DNA of 64,000 bases from Ptiloglossa arizonensis (GCF_051014685.1 NW_027478401.1:2046001-2110000); one strand, 5' to 3'; numbered from the stretch's first letter, positions 26,001 to 40,100 are shown. Numbers and translations are program-made. The notes: a model not told the origin generated them from the sequence alone.

Positions 26001-29000
26001 GTATCAGACTTGCGCAAATTTTGATGGTTCCTCTACCATTCCTTAACGTTCAAACGCCCATATCCCGCGAACGGATTGACGAACTCGAGAAATTCCTGTT
26101 TCATCTGAAAGCAGAAACTCGCCCGATTACAACGGTATGAATATTTTTGCCCTAGGGCATTCCAGTTATTCGTTTCTAGCATCAGAATTGCGAAAATTTT
26201 GATGGTTTCTCAACCATTCGTTAACTTCAAACTACCATATCTCGTGAACGGATTGACGAACTCGAGAAATTCCAGTTGCACCTGAAAGCAGAGACTCGCC
26301 CGATTACAACGGTATGTGTATTTTTGCCTTAGGCCATTGTAGCTATTGGTTTCGAGTATCAGGCTTGCGAAAATTTTGACGGTCTCTCAACCATTCCTTA
26401 ATTTCAAACTCCCATATCTCGCGAACGGATTGACGAACTAGAGAAATTCCAGTTGCATCTGAAAGCAGAAACTCTCCCGATTACAGTGGTATGTGTTCTT
26501 TTCCCCTAGGCCATTCCAGTTATTGGTTTCGAATATCAGACCAGCGAAAATTTGGATGGTTTCTCAACCATTCCTTAACTTCAAACTCCCATATCTCGCG
26601 AACGGATTGACGAACTTGAGAAATTCCTGCTGCATCTGAAAGTAGAAACTCGCCCGTTTACAATGTTATGTGTACTTTTCCCGTAGGACATTGTAGTTAT
26701 TGGTTTCGAGTATCAGACTTGCGAAAATTTTGATAATTTCTCAACCATTCCTTAACTCCAAACTCCGATATTTCGCGAACGGATTGACGAATCGGAAAAA
26801 TTTCTGTTGCATTTGAGAGTAGAAACTCTCCCGATTACAACGGTATGTGTATTTTTGCCCTAGGCAAAAGTAGTTATTGGTTTCGAGTATCAGACTTGCG
26901 AAAACTTTGATGGTTTCTCAACCATTCCTGAACTTCAAACTCCCATATCTCGCAAACGGATTGACGAACTCTAGAAATTCCTGTTGCATCTGAAAGCAGA
27001 AACTCGCCCGATTACAGCGGTATGTGTATTTTTGCCCTAGGCCATTGTAGTTTTTGGTTTCGAGTATCAGACTTGCGCAAATTTTGATGGTTTCTCAACC
27101 ATTCCTTAACGTTCAAACGCCCATATCTCGCGAACGGATTGACGAACTCGAGAAACTCCTGCTGCATCTCAAAGCAGAAGCTCGCCCGATTACAACGGTA
27201 TGTGTATTTTTGCACTAGGCCATTCCAGTTATTCGTTTCTAGCATCAGAATTGCGAAAATTTGGATGATTTCTCAAGCATTCCTTACCTTCAAACTCCCA
27301 CATCTCGCGAACGGATTGACGAACTCGAGAAGTACCTCTTGCGTCCGAAACCAGAAACCCGCCCGATTACAACGGTATGTGTATTTTTGGCCTAGGCAAT
27401 AGTAGTTATTGGTTTCGAGTATCAGACTTGCGAAAATTTTGATGGTTTCTCAACAATTCCTTAACTTCAAACTCCCATATCTCGCGAACGGATAACCAAC
27501 TCGAGAAATTCCAATTGCATCTGAAAGCATAATCTCGCCCGATTACAATGGTATGTGTATTTTTGACCTAGGCCATAGCAGTTATTGGTGTCGAGTATCC
27601 GACTTGCGACAATTTTGATGGTATCTCAGCCATTCCTTAACTTCAAACTCCCATATCTCGCGAACGGATTGACGAACTCGAGAAATTCCTGTTGCATCTG
27701 AAAGTAGAAACTCGCCCGATTACAATGGGTCGTGTACTTTTCCCTTAGGTCATTCCAGTTATTGGTTTCGAGTGTCAGACCAACGAAAATTTTGATGGTT
27801 TCTCAAACATTCCTTAACTTCAATCTCCCATATCTCGCGAACAGATTGACGAACTCGAGAAATTCCTGTTGCATCTGAAGGTAGAAGCTCGCCCGATTGC
27901 AATGGGTCGTGTACTTTTCCCCTAGGCCATTCCAGTTATTGGTTTCGAGTATCAGACCAGCGAAAATTTTGATGGTTTCTCAACCATTCCTTAACTTCAA
28001 ACTCCCATATCTCGCGAACGCATTGACGAACTCGAGAAATTCCTGTTGCATCTGAAGGTAGAAGCTCGCCCGATTACAACGGTATGTGTATTTTTGCACT
28101 AGGCAATAGTAGTTATTGGTTTCGAGTATCAGACTTGCGAAAATTTTGATGGTTTCCCAACCGTTCCTTACATTCAAACTCCCATATTTCGCGAACGGAT
28201 TGACGAACTCGAGAAATTCCTGTTGCATCTGAAAGTAGAAACTCGCCCGATTACAATGGTATGTGTATTTTTGACCTAGGCCATAGCAGTTATTGGTGTC
28301 GAGTATCAGACTTGCGACAATTTTGATGGTATCTCATCCATTCCTTAACTTCAAACTCCCATATCTCGCGAACGGATTGACGAACTCGAGAAATTCCTGT
28401 TGCATCTGAAAGTAGAAACTCGCCCGATTACAATGGGTCGTGTACTTTTCCCTTAGGCCATTCCAGTTATTGGTTTCGAGTATCAGACCAACGAAAATTT
28501 TGATGGTTTCTCAAATATTCCTTAACTTCAATCTCCCATATCTCGCGAACGGATTGACGAACTCGAGAAATTCCAGTTGCATCTGAAAGCAGAAACTCTC
28601 CCGATTACAGTGGTAAGTGTACTTTTCCCCTAGGCCATTCCAGTTATTGGTTTCGAATATCAGACCAGCGAAAATTTTGATGGATTCTCAACCATTCCTT
28701 ACCTTCAAACTCCCATATCTCGCGAACCTATTGACGAACTCGAGAAATTCCAGTTGCATCTGAAAGCAGAAAGTCGCCCGATTGCAATGGTATGTGTATT
28801 TTTGCCCTAGGCATTAGTAGTTATTGGTTTCGAGTACCAAACTTGCGAAAATTTTGATGGTTTCTCAACCATTCCTTAACTTCAAACTCCCATATCTCGC
28901 GAACGGTTTGACGAACTCGAGAAACTCCTGTTGCATTTGAAAGCAGAATCTCGGTCGATTACAACGGTATGTGTATTCCTCCCCTAGGCCTTTGTAGTTA

Positions 29001-30838
29001 TTGGTTTCGAGTATCAGACCAGCGAAAATTTTGATGGTTTCTCAACCATCTCTTAACTCCTAACTCCCATATCTCGCAAACGGATTGACGAACTCGAGAA
29101 ATTCCTGTTGCATCTGAAAGCAGAAACTCGCGCGATCACAGCGGTATGTGTATTTTTCCCCTAGGCCTTTGTAGTTATTGGTTTCGAGAATCAGACCAGC
29201 GCAAATTTTGATGGTTTTTCAACCATTCCTTAACTTCAAACTCCCATATCTCGCGAACGAATTGACGAACTCGAGAAATTCCTGCTGCATCTGAAAGTAG
29301 AAACTCGCCCGATTACAATGTTATGTGTACTTTTCTCGTTGGCCATTGCAGTTATTCGTTTCTAGCATCAGAATTGCGAAAATTTTGATGGTTTCTCAAC
29401 CATTCCTTAACTTCAAACTCCCACATCTCGCAAACGGATTAACGAACTCGAGAAGTACCTCTTGCGTCCGAAAGCAGAAACTCGCCCGATTACAACGGTA
29501 TGTGTATTTTTGGCCTAGGCCATTGGAATTATTGGTTTCGAGTATCAGACTTGCGCAAATTTTGATGGTTTCTCTACCATTCCTTAACGTTCAAACGCCC
29601 ATATCCCGCGAACGGATTGACGAACTCGAGAAATTCCTGTTTCATCTGAAAGCAGAAACTCGCCCGATTACAACGGTATGAATATTTTTGCCCTAGGGCA
29701 TTCCAGTTATTCGTTTCTAGCATCAGAATTGCGAAAATTTTGATGGTTTCTCAACCATTCGTTAACTTCAAACTACCATATCTCGTGAACGGATTGACGA
29801 ACTCGAGAAATTCCAGTTGCACCTGAAAGCAGAGACTCGCCCGATTACAACGGTATGTGTATTTTTGCCTTAGGCCATTGTAGCTATTGGTTTCGAGTAT
29901 CAGGCTTGCGAAAATTTTGACGGTCTCTCAACCATTCCTTAATTTCAAACTCCCATATCTCGCGAACGGATTGACGAACTAGAGAAATTCCAGTTGCATC
30001 TGAAAGCAGAAACTCTCCCGATTACAGTGGTATGTGTACTTTTCCCCTAGGCCATTCCAGTTATTGGTTTCGAATATCAGACCAGCGAAAATTTGGATGG
30101 TTTCTCAACCATTCCTTAACTTCAAACTCCCATATCTCGCGAACGGATTGACGAACTTGAGAAATTCCTGCTGCATCTGAAAGTAGAAACTCGCCCGTTT
30201 ACAATGTTATGTGTACTTTTCCCGTAGGACATTGTAGTTATTGGTTTCGAGTATCAGACTTGCGAAAATTTTGATAGTTTCTCAACCATTCCTTAACTCC
30301 AAACTCCGATATTTCGCGAACGGATTGACGAATCGGAAAAATTTCTGTTGCATTTGAGAGTAGAAACTCTCCCGATTACAACGGTATGTGTATTTTTGCC
30401 CTAGGCAAAAGTAGTTATTGGTTTCGAGTATCAGACTTGCGAAAACTTTGATGGTTTCTCAACCATTCCTGAACTTCAAACTCCCATATCTCGCAAACGG
30501 ATTGACGAACTCTAGAAATTCCTGTTGCATTTGAAAGCAGAAACTCGCCCGATTACAGCGGTATGTGTATTTTTGCCCTAGGCCATTGTAGTTTTTGGTT
30601 TCGAGTATCAGACTTGCGCAAATTTTGATGGTTTCTCAACCATTCCTTAACGTTCAAACGCCCATATCTCGCGAACGGATTGACGAACTCGAGAAACTCC
30701 TGCTGCATCTCAAAGCAGAAGCTCGCCCGATTACAACGGTATGTGTATTTTTGCACTAGGCCATTCCAGTTATTCGTTTCTAGCATCAGAATTGCGAAAA
30801 TTTGGATGATTTCTCAAGCATTCCTTACCTTCAAACTC
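23050..30838. repeat. Large HOR: 24-mer copy followed by 20-mer copy
   Basis: The segment beginning near 23050 starts again near 27298. The offset is 4248 bp (24 x 177) at its left end (AACCAGAAACCCGCCCG at 23101 and 27349) and 3541 bp (20 x 177 + 1) at its right end (the block at 25784-26140 recurs at 29325-29681; 27012-27245 recurs at 30553-30786). The second copy lacks about four monomers relative to the first. Elsewhere the copies look almost identical by eye, differing by rare single bases such as near 27510 and 28163. This is a recent tandem segmental duplication within the array. Confidence 0.9.
24331..25536. repeat. Nested tetramer duplication inside the first large HOR copy
   Basis: About 500 bp at 24331-24830 recur at 25039-25536, offset 708 bp and then 707 after a one-base deletion (TTACCTTC to TTACTTC). 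Shared markers are GAACCTATTGACG, GTACCAAACTTGCG, AATCTCGGTCGATTAC and ATTCCTCCCCTAGG. This block is single in the second large copy near 28580-29080, and that accounts for the 24- against 20-monomer difference. Either the first copy expanded or the second contracted. Confidence 0.85.
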
Positions 30839-33800
30839 CCACATCTCGCGAACGGATTGACGAACTCGAGAAATTCCTGTTGCATCTGAAAGTAGAAGCT
30901 CGCCCGATTACAATGGTGCGTGTACTTTTCCCCTAGGCCATTCCAGCTATTTGTTTCGAGTATCAGAATTGCGAAAATTTTGATGGATTCTCAACCATTC
31001 CTTAACTTCAAACTCCCATATCTCGCGAACTGATTGACGAACTCGAGAAATTCCTGTTGCATCTGAAAGCAGAAGCTTGATCGATTACAACGGTATGTGT
31101 ATTTTTGCCCTAGGCAATAGTAGTTATTGGTTTCGAGTATCAGACTTGCGAAAATTTTGATGGTATCTCAACCATTCCTTAACTTCAAACTCCCATATCT
31201 CGCGAACGGTTTGACGAACTCGAGAAATTCCTGTTGCATATGAAAGCAGAATCTCGCCCGATTACAACGGCATGTGTATTCCTCCCCTAGGCCTTTGTAG
31301 TTATTCGTTTCTAGTATCAGAATTGCGAAAATTTTGATGGTTTCTCAACCATCTCTTAACTCCTAACTCCCAAATCTCGCGAACCGATTGACGAACTCGA
31401 GAAATTCCTGTTGCATCTGAAAGCAGAAACTCGCGCGATCACAGCGGTATGTGTATTTTTCCCCTAGGCCTTTGTAGTTATTGGTTTCGAGAATCAGACC
31501 AGCGCAAATTTTGATGGTTTTTCAACCATTCCTTAACTTCAAACTCCCATATCTCGCGAACGAATTGACGAACTCGAGAAATTCCTGCTGCATCTGAAAG
31601 TAGAAACACGCCCGATTACAATGGCGTGTGTACTTTTCACCTAGGCCGTTACAGTTATTCGTTTCTAGCATCAGAATTTCGAAAATTTTGATGGTTTCTC
31701 AACCATCTCTTAACTCCTAACTCCCATATCTTGCGAACCGATTGACGAACTTGAGATATTCCTGTTGCATCTGAAAGTAGAAACGCGCCCGATTACATTG
31801 GTGTGTGTACACTTCCCCTAGGCCATTCTAGTTATTGGTTTCGAGTATCAGTCCAGCGAAAATTTTGATGGTTTCTCAACCATTCCTTAACTTCAAACTC
31901 CCACATCTCGCAAACGGATTGACGAACTCGAGAAGTACCTCTTGCGTCCGAAAGCAGAAACTCGCCCGATTACAACGGTATGTGTATTTTTGGCCTAGGC
32001 CATTGGAATTATTGGGTTCGAGTATCAGACTTGCGCAAATTTTGATGGTTTCTCTACCATTCCTTAACGTTCAAACGCCCATATCCCGCGAACGGATTGA
32101 CGAACTCGAGAAATTCCAGTTGCATCTGAAAGCAGAAACTCTCCCGATTACAGTGGTATGTGTACTTTTCCCCTAGGCCATTCCAGTTATTGGTTTCAAA
32201 TATCAGACCAGCGAAAATTTGGATGGTTTCTCAACCATTCCTTAACTTCAAACCCCCATATCTCGCGAACGGATTGACGAACTCGAGAAATTCCTGTTGC
32301 ATCTGATAGTAGAAACTCGCCCGATTACAACGGTATGTGTATTTTTGCCCTAGGCATTAGTAGTTAGTGGTTTCGTGTATTAGACTTGCGAAAATTTTGA
32401 TGGTTTCCCAACCATTCCTTACCTTCAAACTCCCATATCCCGCGAACGGATTGACGAACTCGAGAAATTCCTGTTTCATCTGAAAGCAGAAACTCGCCCG
32501 ATTACAACGGTATGAATATTTTTGCCCTAGGGCATTCCAGTTATTCGTTTCTAGCATCAGAATTGCGAAAATTTTGATGGTTTCTCAACCATTCGTTAAC
32601 TTCAAACTACCATATCTCGTGAACGGATTGACGAACTCGAGAAATTCCAGTTGCATCTGAAAGCAGAGACTCGCCCGATTACAACGGTATGTGTATTTTT
32701 GCCTTAGGCCATTGTAGCTATTGGTTTCGAGTATCAGGCTTGCGAAAATTTTGACGGTCTCTCAACCATTCCTTAATTTCAAACTCCCATATCTCGCGAA
32801 CGGATTGACGAACTAGAGAAATTCCAGTTGCATCTGAAAGCAGAAACTCTCCCGATTACAGTGGTATGTGTACTTTTCCCCTAGGCCATTCCAGTTATTG
32901 GTTTCGAATATCAGACCAGCGAAAATTTGGATGGTTTCTCAACCATTCCTTAACTTCAAACTCCCATATCTCGCGAACGGATTGACGAACTTGAGAAATT
33001 CCTGCTGCATCTGAAAGTAGAAACTCGCCCGTTTACAATGTTATGTGTACTTTTCCCGTAGGACATTGTAGTTATTGGTTTCGAGTATCAGACTTGCGAA
33101 AATTTTGATAGTTTCTCAACCATTCCTTAACTCCAAACTCCGATATTTCGCGAACGGATTGACGAATCGGAAAAATTTCTGTTGCATTTGAGAGTAGAAA
33201 CTCTCCCGATTACAACGGTATGTGTATTTTTGCCCTAGGCAAAAGTAGTTATTGGTTTCGAGTATCAGACTTGCGAAAACTTTGATGGTTTCTCAACCAT
33301 TCCTGAACTTCAAACTCCCATATCTCGCAAACGGATTGACGAACTCTAGAAATTCCTGTTGCATCTGAAAGCAGAAACTCGCCCGATTACAGCGGTATGT
33401 GTATTTTTGCCCTAGGCCATTGTAGTTTTTGGTTTCGAGTATCAGACTTGCGCAAATTTTGATGGTTTCTCAACCATTCCTTAACGTTCAAACGCCCATA
33501 TCTCGCGAACGGATTGACGAACTCGAGAAACTCCTGCTGCATCTCAAAGCAGAAGCTCGCCCGATTACAACGGTATGTGTATTTTTGCACTAGGCCATTC
33601 CAGTTATTCGTTTCTAGCATCAGAATTGCGAAAATTTGGATGATTTCTCAAGCATTCCTTACCTTCAAACTCCCACATCTCGCGAACGGATTGACGAACT
33701 CGAGAAATTCCTGTTGCATCTGAAAGTAGAAGCTCGCCCGATTACAATGGTGCGTGTACTTTTCCCCTAGGCCATTCCAGCTATTTGTTTCGAGTATCAG

Positions 33801-34267
33801 AATTGCGAAAATTTTGATGGATTCTCAACCATTCCTTAACTTCAAACTCCCATATCTCGCGAACTGATTGACGAACTCGAGAAATTCCTGTTGCATCTGA
33901 AAGCAGAAGCTTGATCGATTACAACGGTATGTGTATTTTTGCCCTAGGCAATAGTAGTTATTGGTTTCGAGTATCAGACTTGCGAAAATTTTGATGGTAT
34001 CTCAACCATTCCTTAACTTCAAACTCCCATATCTCGCGAACGGTTTGACGAACTCGAGAAATTCCTGTTGCATATGAAAGCAGAATCTCGCCCGATTACA
34101 ACGGCATGTGTATTCCTCCCCTAGGCCTTTGTAGTTATTCGTTTCTAGTATCAGAATTGCGAAAATTTTGATGGTTTCTCAACCATCTCTTAACTCCTAA
34201 CTCCCAAATCTCGCGAACCGATTGACGAACTCGAGAAATTCCTGTTGCATCTGAAAGCAGAAACTCG
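29601..34267. repeat. 1.83-kb block copied 16 monomers downstream
   Basis: Positions 29601-31433 recur at 32435-34267 with a 2834 bp offset (16 x 177 + 2). Markers are GGTATGAATATTTTTGCC at 29676 and 32510, the TTGAGAGTAGAAACTC monomer near 30356 and 33190, and the GCAGAAGCTTGATCGATTAC variant near 31070 and 33904. Identity is near-complete by eye and stops sharply, where the left copy reads GCGCGATC and the right copy ACCGATTA. Confidence 0.87.
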
Positions 34268-37033
34268 ACCGATTACAACGGTATGTGTATTTTTGCCCTA
34301 GGCAATAGTAGTTATTGGTTTCGAGCATCAGACTAGCGAAAATTTTGATGGTTTCTCAACCATTCCTTAACTTCAAACTCCCATATCTCGCGAATGGATT
34401 GACGAACTCGAGAAGTTCCTCTTGCGTCTGAAAGCAGAAACTCGCCCGATTACAACGGTATTTGTATTTTTGCCCTAGCCATTGTAGTTTTTGGTTTCGA
34501 GTATCAGACTTGCGCAAATTTTGATGGTTTCTCAACCACTCCTTAACGTTCAAACGCCCATATCTCGCGAACGGATTGACGAACTCGAGAAATTCCTGCT
34601 GCATCTCAAAGCAGAAGCTCGCCCGATTACAACGGTATGTGTATTTTTGCACTAGGCCATTCCAGTTATTCGTTTCTAGCATCAGAATTGCGAAAACTTG
34701 GATGGTTTCTCAAGCATTCCTTACCTTCAAACTCCCATATCTCGCGAACGGATTTACGAACTCGAGAAATTACTGTTGCATCTGAAAGCAGAAAGTCGCC
34801 CGATTACAATGGCATGTGTATTTTTGCCCTAGGCAATAGAAGTTATTGGTTTCGAGTATCAGACTTGCGAAAATTTTGATGGTTTCTCAACCATTCCTTA
34901 ACTTCAAGCTCCCATATCTCCCGAACGAATTGACGAACTCGAGACATTCCTGCTGCATCTGAAAGTAGAAACACGCCCGATTACAATGGTGTGTGTACTT
35001 TTCACCTAGGCCATTGCAGTTATTGGTTTCGAGTATCTGACCAGCGAAAATTTTGATAGTTTCTCAACCATTCCTTAACTTCAAACTCCCATATCTCGCG
35101 AACGGATTGACGAACTTGAGAAATTCCTGCTGCATCTGAAAGTAGAAACTCGCCGGTTTACAATGTTATGTGTACTTTTCCCGTAGGACATTGTAGTTAT
35201 TGGTTTCGAGTATCAGACTTGCGAAAATTTTGATAGTTTCTCAACCATTCCTTAACTCCAAACTCCGATATTTCGCGAACGGATAGACGAATCGGAAAAA
35301 TTTCTGTTGCATTTGAGAGTAGAAACTCTCCCGATTACAACGGTATGTGTATTTTTGCCCTAGGCAATAGTAGTTATTGGTTTCGAGTATCCGACTTGCG
35401 AAAACTTTGACGGTTTCTCAACCATTCCTTAACTTCAAACTCCCATACCTCGCAAACGGATTGACGAACTCGAGAAATTCCTGTTGCATCTGAAAGCAGA
35501 AACTCGCGCGATCACAGCGGTATGTGTATTTTTCCCCTAGGCCTTTGTAGTTATAGGTTTCGAGAATCAGACCAGCGCAAATTTTGATGGTTTTTCAACC
35601 ATTCCTTAACTTCAAACTCCCATATCTCGCGAACGAATTGACGAACTCGAGAAATTCCTGCTGCATCTGAAAGTAGAAACACGCCCGATTACAATGGCGT
35701 GTGTACTTTTCACCTAGGCCGTTACAGTTATTCGTTTCTAGCATCAGAATTTCGAAAATTTTGATGGTTTCTCAACCATCTCTTAACTCCTAACTCCCAT
35801 ATCTTGCGAACCGATTGACGAACTTGAGATATTCCTGTTGCATCTGAAAGTAGAAACGCGCCCGATTACATTGGTGTGTGTACACTTCCCCTAGGCCATT
35901 CTAGTTATTGGTTTCGAGTATCAGTCCAGCGAAAATTTTGATGGTTTCTCAACCATTCCTTAACTTCAAACTCCCACATCTCGCAAACGGATTGACGAAC
36001 TCGAGAAGTACCTCTTGCGTCCGAAAGCAGAAACTCGCCCGATTACAACGGTATGTGTATTTTTGGCCTAGGCCATTGGAATTATTGGGTTCGAGTATCA
36101 GACTTGCGCAAATTTTGATGGTTTCTCTACCATTCCTTAACGTTCAAACGCCCATATCCCGCGAACGGATTGACGAACTCGAGAAATTCCAGTTGCATCT
36201 GAAAGCAGAAACTCTCCCGATTACAGTGGTATGTGTACTTTTCCCCTAGGCCATTCCAGTTATTGGTTTCAAATATCAGACCAGCGAAAATTTGGATGGT
36301 TTCTCAACCATTCCTTAACTTCAAACCCCCATATCTCGCGAACGGATTGACGAACTCGAGAAATTCCTGTTGCATCTGATAGTAGAAACTCGCCCGATTA
36401 CAACGGTATGTGTATTTTTGCCCTAGGCATTAGTAGTTAGTGGTTTCGTGTATTAGACTTGCGAAAATTTTGATGGTTTCCCAACCATTCCTTACCTTCA
36501 AACTCCCATATCCCGCGAACGGATTGACGAACTCGAGAAATTCCTGTTTCATCTGAAAGCAGAAACTCGCCCGATTACAACGGTATGAATATTTTTGCCC
36601 TAGGGCATTCCAGTTATTCGTTTCTAGCATCAGAATTGCGAAAATTTTGATGGTTTCTCAACCATTCGTTAACTTCAAACTACCATATCTCGTGAACGGA
36701 TTGACGAACTCGAGAAATTCCAGTTGCATCTGAAAGCAGAGACTCGCCCGATTACAACGGTATGTGTATTTTTGCCTTAGGCCATTGTAGCTATTGGTTT
36801 CGAGTATCAGGCTTGCGAAAATTTTGACGGTCTCTCAACCATTCCTTAATTTCAAACTCCCATATCTCGCGAACGGATTGACGAACTAGAGAATTTCCAG
36901 TTGCATCTGAAAGCAGAAACTCTCCCGATTACAGTGGTATGTGTACTTTTCCCCTAGGCCATTCCAGTTATTGGTTTCGAATATCAGACCAGCGAAAATT
37001 TGGATGGTTTCTCAACCATTCCTTAACTTCAAA
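31390..37033. repeat. 1.57-kb block copied 23 monomers downstream
   Basis: Positions 31390-32960 recur at about 35463-37033, offset 4073 bp (23 x 177 + 2). Markers are CTCGCGCGATCACAGCGG at 31429 and 35502, CATTGGAATTATTGGGTTCG at 32001 and 36074, and TTTCAAATATCAGACCAGCG near 32197 and 36270. It partly overlaps the 16-monomer block, so the region records at least two superimposed copying events. Two 113-codon plus-strand frames (31835-32176 and 35908-36249) are identical because of it. Confidence 0.87.
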
Positions 37034-39049
37034 CCCCCATATCTCGCGAACGGATTGACGAACTCGAGAAATTCCTGTTGCATCTGATAGTAGAAACTCG
37101 CCCGATTACAACGGTATGTGTATTTTTGCCCTAGGCATTAGTATTTAGTGGTTTCGTGTATTAGACTTGCGAAAATTTTGATGGTTTCCCAACCATTCCT
37201 TAACTTCAAACTCCCATATCTCGCGAACGGTTTGACGAACTCGAGAAATTCCTGTTGCATTTGAAAGCAGAATCTCGCCCGATAACAACGGTATGTGTAT
37301 TCCTCCCCTAGGCCTTTGTAGTTATTGGTTTCGAGTATCAGACCAGCGAAAATTTTGATGGTTTCTCAACCATTCCTTAACTTCAAACTCCCATATCTCG
37401 CGAATGGATTGACGAACTCGACAAGTTCCTCTTGCGTCTGAAAGCAGAAACTCGCCCCATTACAACGGTGTGTCTACTTTTCCCCTAGGCCATTCCAGTT
37501 AATCGTTTCTAGCATCAGAATTGCGAAAATTTTGATGGTTTCTCAACCATCTCTCAACTCCTAACTCCCAAATCTCGCGATTCGATTGACGAACTCGAGA
37601 AATTCCTGTTGCATCGGAAAGCAGAAACACGACCGATTACAACGGTATGTGTATTTTTGCCCTAGGCAATAGTAGTTATTGGTTTCGAGCATCAGACTAG
37701 CGAAAATTTTGATGGTTTCTCAACCATTCCTTAACTTCAAACTCCCATATCTCGCGAACGGTTTGACGAACTCGAGAAATTCCTGTTGCATTTGAAAGCA
37801 GAATCACGCCCGATTACAACGGTATGTGTATTCCTCCCCTAGGCCTTTGTAGTTATTCGTTTCTAGTATCAGAATTGCGAAAATTTTGATGGTTTCTCAA
37901 CCATCTCTTAACTCCTAACTCCCAAATCTCGCGAACCGATTGACGAACTCGAGAAATTCCTGTTGCATCTGAAAGCAGAAACTCGACCGATTACAACGGT
38001 ATGTGTATTTTTGCCCTAGGCATTAGTAGTTATTGGTTTCGAGCATCAGACTAGCGAAAATTTTGATGGTTTCTCAACCATTCCTTAACTTCAAACTCCC
38101 ATATCTCGCGAATGGATAGACGAACTCGAGAAGTTCCTCTTGCGTCTGAAAGCAGAAACTCGCCCGATTACAACGGTATGTGTATTTTTGCCCTAGGCCA
38201 TTGTAGTTATTGGTTTCCAGTATCAGACTTGCGAAAATTTTGATGGATTCTCAACCATTCTTTAACGTTCAAACTCCCATATCTCGCGATCGGATTGACA
38301 AACTCGAGAAGTTCCTCTTGCGTCTGAAAGCAGAAACGCGCCCGATTACAACGGTATGTGTGTTTTTGTCATAGGCCATTCTAGTTATTGGTTTCTAGTA
38401 TCAGACCTGCGAAAATTTTGATGGTGTCTCAACCATATCTTAAATCCAAACTCCGATATTTCGCGAACGGATTGACGAATCGGAGAAATTCCTGTTGCAT
38501 CTGAGAGCAGAAAGTCGCACGATTACAACGATATGTGTATTTTTTCCCTATGCAATTCCAGTTATCCGTTTCTAGCATCAGAATTGCGAAAATATTGATG
38601 GTTTCTCAACCATTCCTTAAATTCAAACTCCCATATCTCGCGAATGGATTGACAAACTCGAGAAGTTCCTCTTGCGTCTGATACAGAAACTCGCCCGATT
38701 ACAACGGTATGTGTATTTTTGCACTAGGCCATTCCAGTTATTCGTTTCTTGCATCAGAATTGCGAAAATTTGGATGGTTTCTCAACCATCTCTTATTTCC
38801 AAACTCCGATATTTCACGAACGGATTGACGTATCCGAAAAATTTCTGTTGCATCTGAAAACAGAAACTCGCCCGATTACAACGGTATGTGTATTTTTCCC
38901 CTAGGCCATTCCAGTTATTCGTTTCTAGCATCAGAATTGCGAAAATTTTGATGGTTTCTCCACCATTCGTTAACTTCAAACTACCATATCTCGTGAACGG
39001 ATTGACGAACTCGAGAAATTCCAGTTGCATCTGAAAGCAGAAACTCGCC

Positions 39050-40100
39050 CAATTACAACGGTATGTGTATTTTTGCCCTAGGCCATTGTAGTTTTTGGTT
39101 TCGAGTATCAGACTTGCGCAAATTTTGATGGTTTCTCAACCATTCCTTAACCTTCAAACGCCCATATCTCGCGAACGGATTGACGAACTCGAGAAATTCC
39201 TGCTGCATCTCAAAGCAGAAGCTCGCCCGATTACAACGGTATGTGTATTTTTGCACTAGGCCATTCCAGTTATTCGTTTCTAGCATCAGAATTGCGAAAA
39301 TTTGGATGGTTTCTCAAGCATTCCTTACCTTCAAACTCCCATATCTCGCGAACGGATTGACGAACTCGAGAAATTCCTGTTGCATCTGAAAGCAGAAAGT
39401 CGCCCGATTACAATGGCATGTGTATTTTTGCCCTAGGCAATAGAAGTTATTGGTTTCGAGTATCAGACTTGCGAAAATTTTGATGGTTTCTCAACCATTC
39501 CTTAACTTCAAGCTCCCATATCTCCCGAACGAATTGACGAACTCGAGAAATTCCTGCTGCATCTGAAAGTAGAAACACGCCCGATTACAATGGTGTGTGT
39601 ACTTTTCACCTAGGCCATTGCAGTTATTGGTTTCGAGTATCAGACCAGCGAAAAATTTTGATAGTTTCTCAACCATTCCTTAACTTCAAACTCCCATATC
39701 TCGCGAACGGATTGACGAACTTGAGAAATTCCTGCTGCATATGAAAGTAGAAACTCGCCCGTTTACAATGTTATGTGTACTTTTCCCGTAGGACATTTTA
39801 GTTATTGGTTTCGAGTATCAGAATTGCGAAAATTGTGATTGTTTCTCAACCATTCCTTAACGTTCAAACGCCCATATCTCGCGAACGGATTGACGAACTC
39901 GAGAAATTCCTGCTGCATCTCAAAGCAGAAGCTCGCCCGATTACAACGGTATGTGTATTTTTGCACTAGGCCATTCCAGTTATTCGTTTCTAGCATCAGA
40001 ATTGCGAAAATTTGGATGGTTTCTCAAGCATTCCTTACCTTCAAACTCCCATATCTCGCGAACGGATTGACGAACTCGAGAAATTCCTGTTGCATCTGAA
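39050..40100. repeat. Further copies of a two-monomer block from the large HOR
   Basis: The pair of monomers with CAGCATC-type GCTGCATCTCAAAGCAGAAG and TTGCACTAGGCCATTCCAG at 39053-39389 is also found at 27012-27348, 30553-30889, 33387-33723 and 34356-34785, and again at 39840-40099 (offset ~710 bp). The same two-monomer cassette is therefore dispersed six times over 13 kb, in different surroundings. Confidence 0.8.

Noticed and set aside
25784..26140. 118-codon plus-strand ORF, repeated at 29325-29681, as a duplicated gene
   Set aside because: The repetition follows from the large HOR duplication; the frame is satellite sequence with the 59-codon period.
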